Shown piece by piece: positions 6,534-6,937 of a stretch of 6,937 bases of DNA; the stretch's first letter is position 1; each line of letters starts with the position of its first letter. Both the position numbers and the translations under genes were made by a program. The notes under the pieces were generated by a model. The model did not search any database. It was given only the letters and a program-made list of their open reading frames with translations, and was not told where the DNA came from. The DNA is from an uncultured Amylibacter sp. (GTDB taxonomy: Bacteria; Pseudomonadota; Alphaproteobacteria; Rhodobacterales; Rhodobacteraceae): positions 1 through 6,937 of the forward strand of contig CALDZS010000078.1 of assembly GCA_937944065.1 (NCBI GenBank). Direction: 5' to 3'.

Positions 6534-6556
6534 TTTAATTCAGTTGATAAAATAAA
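6534..6556. promoter_or_regulatory. Operator, probable XylR site 2, at the xylB promoter
   Basis: The right arm TAAAATAAA (6548-6556) is identical to that of the operator at 963-985. The left arm TTTAATTCA (6534-6542) is imperfect and the centre is GTTGA. Over the 21-bp core 17 positions match site 1. It covers the predicted -10 element and start of transcription of xylB and touches the upstream candidate ATG at 6534. Binding there would block transcription directly. Assignment to XylR is inference. Confidence 0.7.
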
Positions 6557-6577
6557 TATACTTTGTTTGTGTGTCAA
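6549..6577 (-). promoter_or_regulatory. Predicted sigma-70 promoter of xylB
   Basis: On the minus strand a perfect TTGACA (6572-6577) is followed after 17 nt by TATTTT (6549-6554, 4 of 6 to consensus). Transcription would begin near 6542, giving a leader of only about 20 nt to the ATG at 6522, or about 8 nt to the ATG at 6534. The -10 element lies within the operator at 6534-6556. Confidence 0.55.
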
Positions 6578-6621
6578 TGGTGCAGGCGGGCATGAATTCT
6601 GTAAAAACGACCGGTCCCATA

Positions 6622-6937
6622 TTACGCCCTCATGTTAGCACCGTTGGCATCGTACACAGCAGCGCCTTGAATTTCCGCATCGTACATTTGTCCCAAGATC
6701 TCGACTTGGACCTTGGTGCCAGCACTGGCGTATGGCGTCTTTATATATCCCATCGCCATGGATTTTTGAACGTGATGCGCATAGCCACCAGACGAAACAT
6801 ATCCGACGGCTTGCCCATCTACCAAAATAGCTTCGTCGTTTGACACATCAATGCCGTCCACATCAATTACCATTGTGACCAGTTTTTGCGGGGGCGGGGA
6901 CTTTCGTTCCGTTTCGGCTGCGGCCTTGCCAACAAAG
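6622..6937 (-). CDS. C-terminal part of a GcvT-domain FAD dehydrogenase (dimethylglycine/sarcosine dehydrogenase-like), 5' end cut off
   Basis: The reading frame is open from the right edge (first whole codon at 6936) to a TAA at 6622, giving 104 residues. It begins FVGKAAAE, followed by a linker rich in K and P. It then carries the C-terminal glycine-cleavage T-protein barrel pattern: EAILVDGQAVG, then VGYVSSGGYAHHVQKS, then MAMGYIKTPYASAG and VQVEILGQMYDAEI. This domain ends the aminomethyltransferase GcvT and the large FAD enzymes that demethylate dimethylglycine or sarcosine, with folate as formaldehyde acceptor. The long FAD enzymes are common in Rhodobacterales, but the N-terminal half needed to decide is outside the window. 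An internal ATG at 6873 is not a believable start because the homology extends upstream of it. The gene is on the same strand as xylB, with 87 nt between them and no convincing terminator. It is probably a separate metabolic unit that marks the end of the xylose locus. Confidence 0.75.
   Translation of the reverse strand, partial: FVGKAAAETERKSPPPQKLVTMVIDVDGIDVSNDEAILVDGQAVGYVSSGGYAHHVQKSMAMGYIKTPYASAGTKVQVEILGQMYDAEIQGAAVYDANGANMRA

Noticed and set aside
6609..6616. GACCGGTC followed in the minus sense by TTTTT, considered as a terminator after the GcvT-domain gene
   Set aside because: The palindrome has no loop, so only a 3-bp stem could form; that is too weak for an intrinsic terminator.
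6571..6843. 90-codon plus-strand frame in the right part of the window
   Set aside because: It lies opposite the GcvT-domain C-terminus and the xylB promoter, and no family features are visible.
1..6937. CRISPR arrays, tRNA or rRNA genes, insertion sequences, phage genes
   Set aside because: By eye I saw no regularly spaced repeats, RNA gene landmarks, transposase frames or flanking terminal repeats.

Overview
The window is a piece of a D-xylose utilisation locus from an alphaproteobacterium. It is probably a marine Rhodobacterales (Roseobacter-type) organism with moderate GC. This placement is inference, based on the style of the proteins: a ROK-type XylR divergent from xylF, a FGGY xylulokinase, and a neighbouring glycine-betaine-type GcvT/FAD dehydrogenase. 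No ribosomal marker is present.

Layout from left to right: (1) xylF, minus strand, the periplasmic xylose-binding protein of an ABC importer, cut by the left edge so that its last few dozen residues are missing. (2) A 150-bp divergent control region with a palindromic AT-rich operator, a second weaker inverted repeat, a half-site, and a hairpin in the xylF leader. (3) xylR, plus strand, a ROK-family repressor. (4) An exported six-loop FG-GAP/VCBS beta-propeller protein with a C-terminal ASPIC/UnbV domain (CRTAC1 family), overlapping the end of xylR by 11 nt. (5) An exported di-haem cytochrome c peroxidase/MauG-family protein, minus strand, whose stop lies 3 bp from the stop of (4). (6) xylB (xylulokinase), minus strand, directly upstream of (5) and apparently translationally coupled to it. 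(7) An 87-bp gap carrying a second copy of the xylR-region operator laid over a good sigma-70-type xylB promoter. (8) The C-terminus of a GcvT-domain FAD dehydrogenase (dimethylglycine/sarcosine dehydrogenase-like), minus strand, cut by the right edge.

How it fits together: XylF captures xylose for an ABC importer whose other genes should lie to the left. XylB phosphorylates D-xylulose. XylR probably represses both xylF and xylB through a shared 23-bp operator and should be released by sugar. No xylose isomerase gene is visible. The unexpected part is the pair of exported proteins, a di-haem enzyme and a calcium-loop propeller, packed tail to tail between xylR and xylB and each tied to a xylose gene by overlap or very close spacing. 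They look like one periplasmic module placed under xylose control. Its function is not known from the sequence, and a MauG-like enzyme acting with a protein partner is the most interesting possibility. All of the sequence is accounted for, and no stretch longer than 300 bases lacks a gene.
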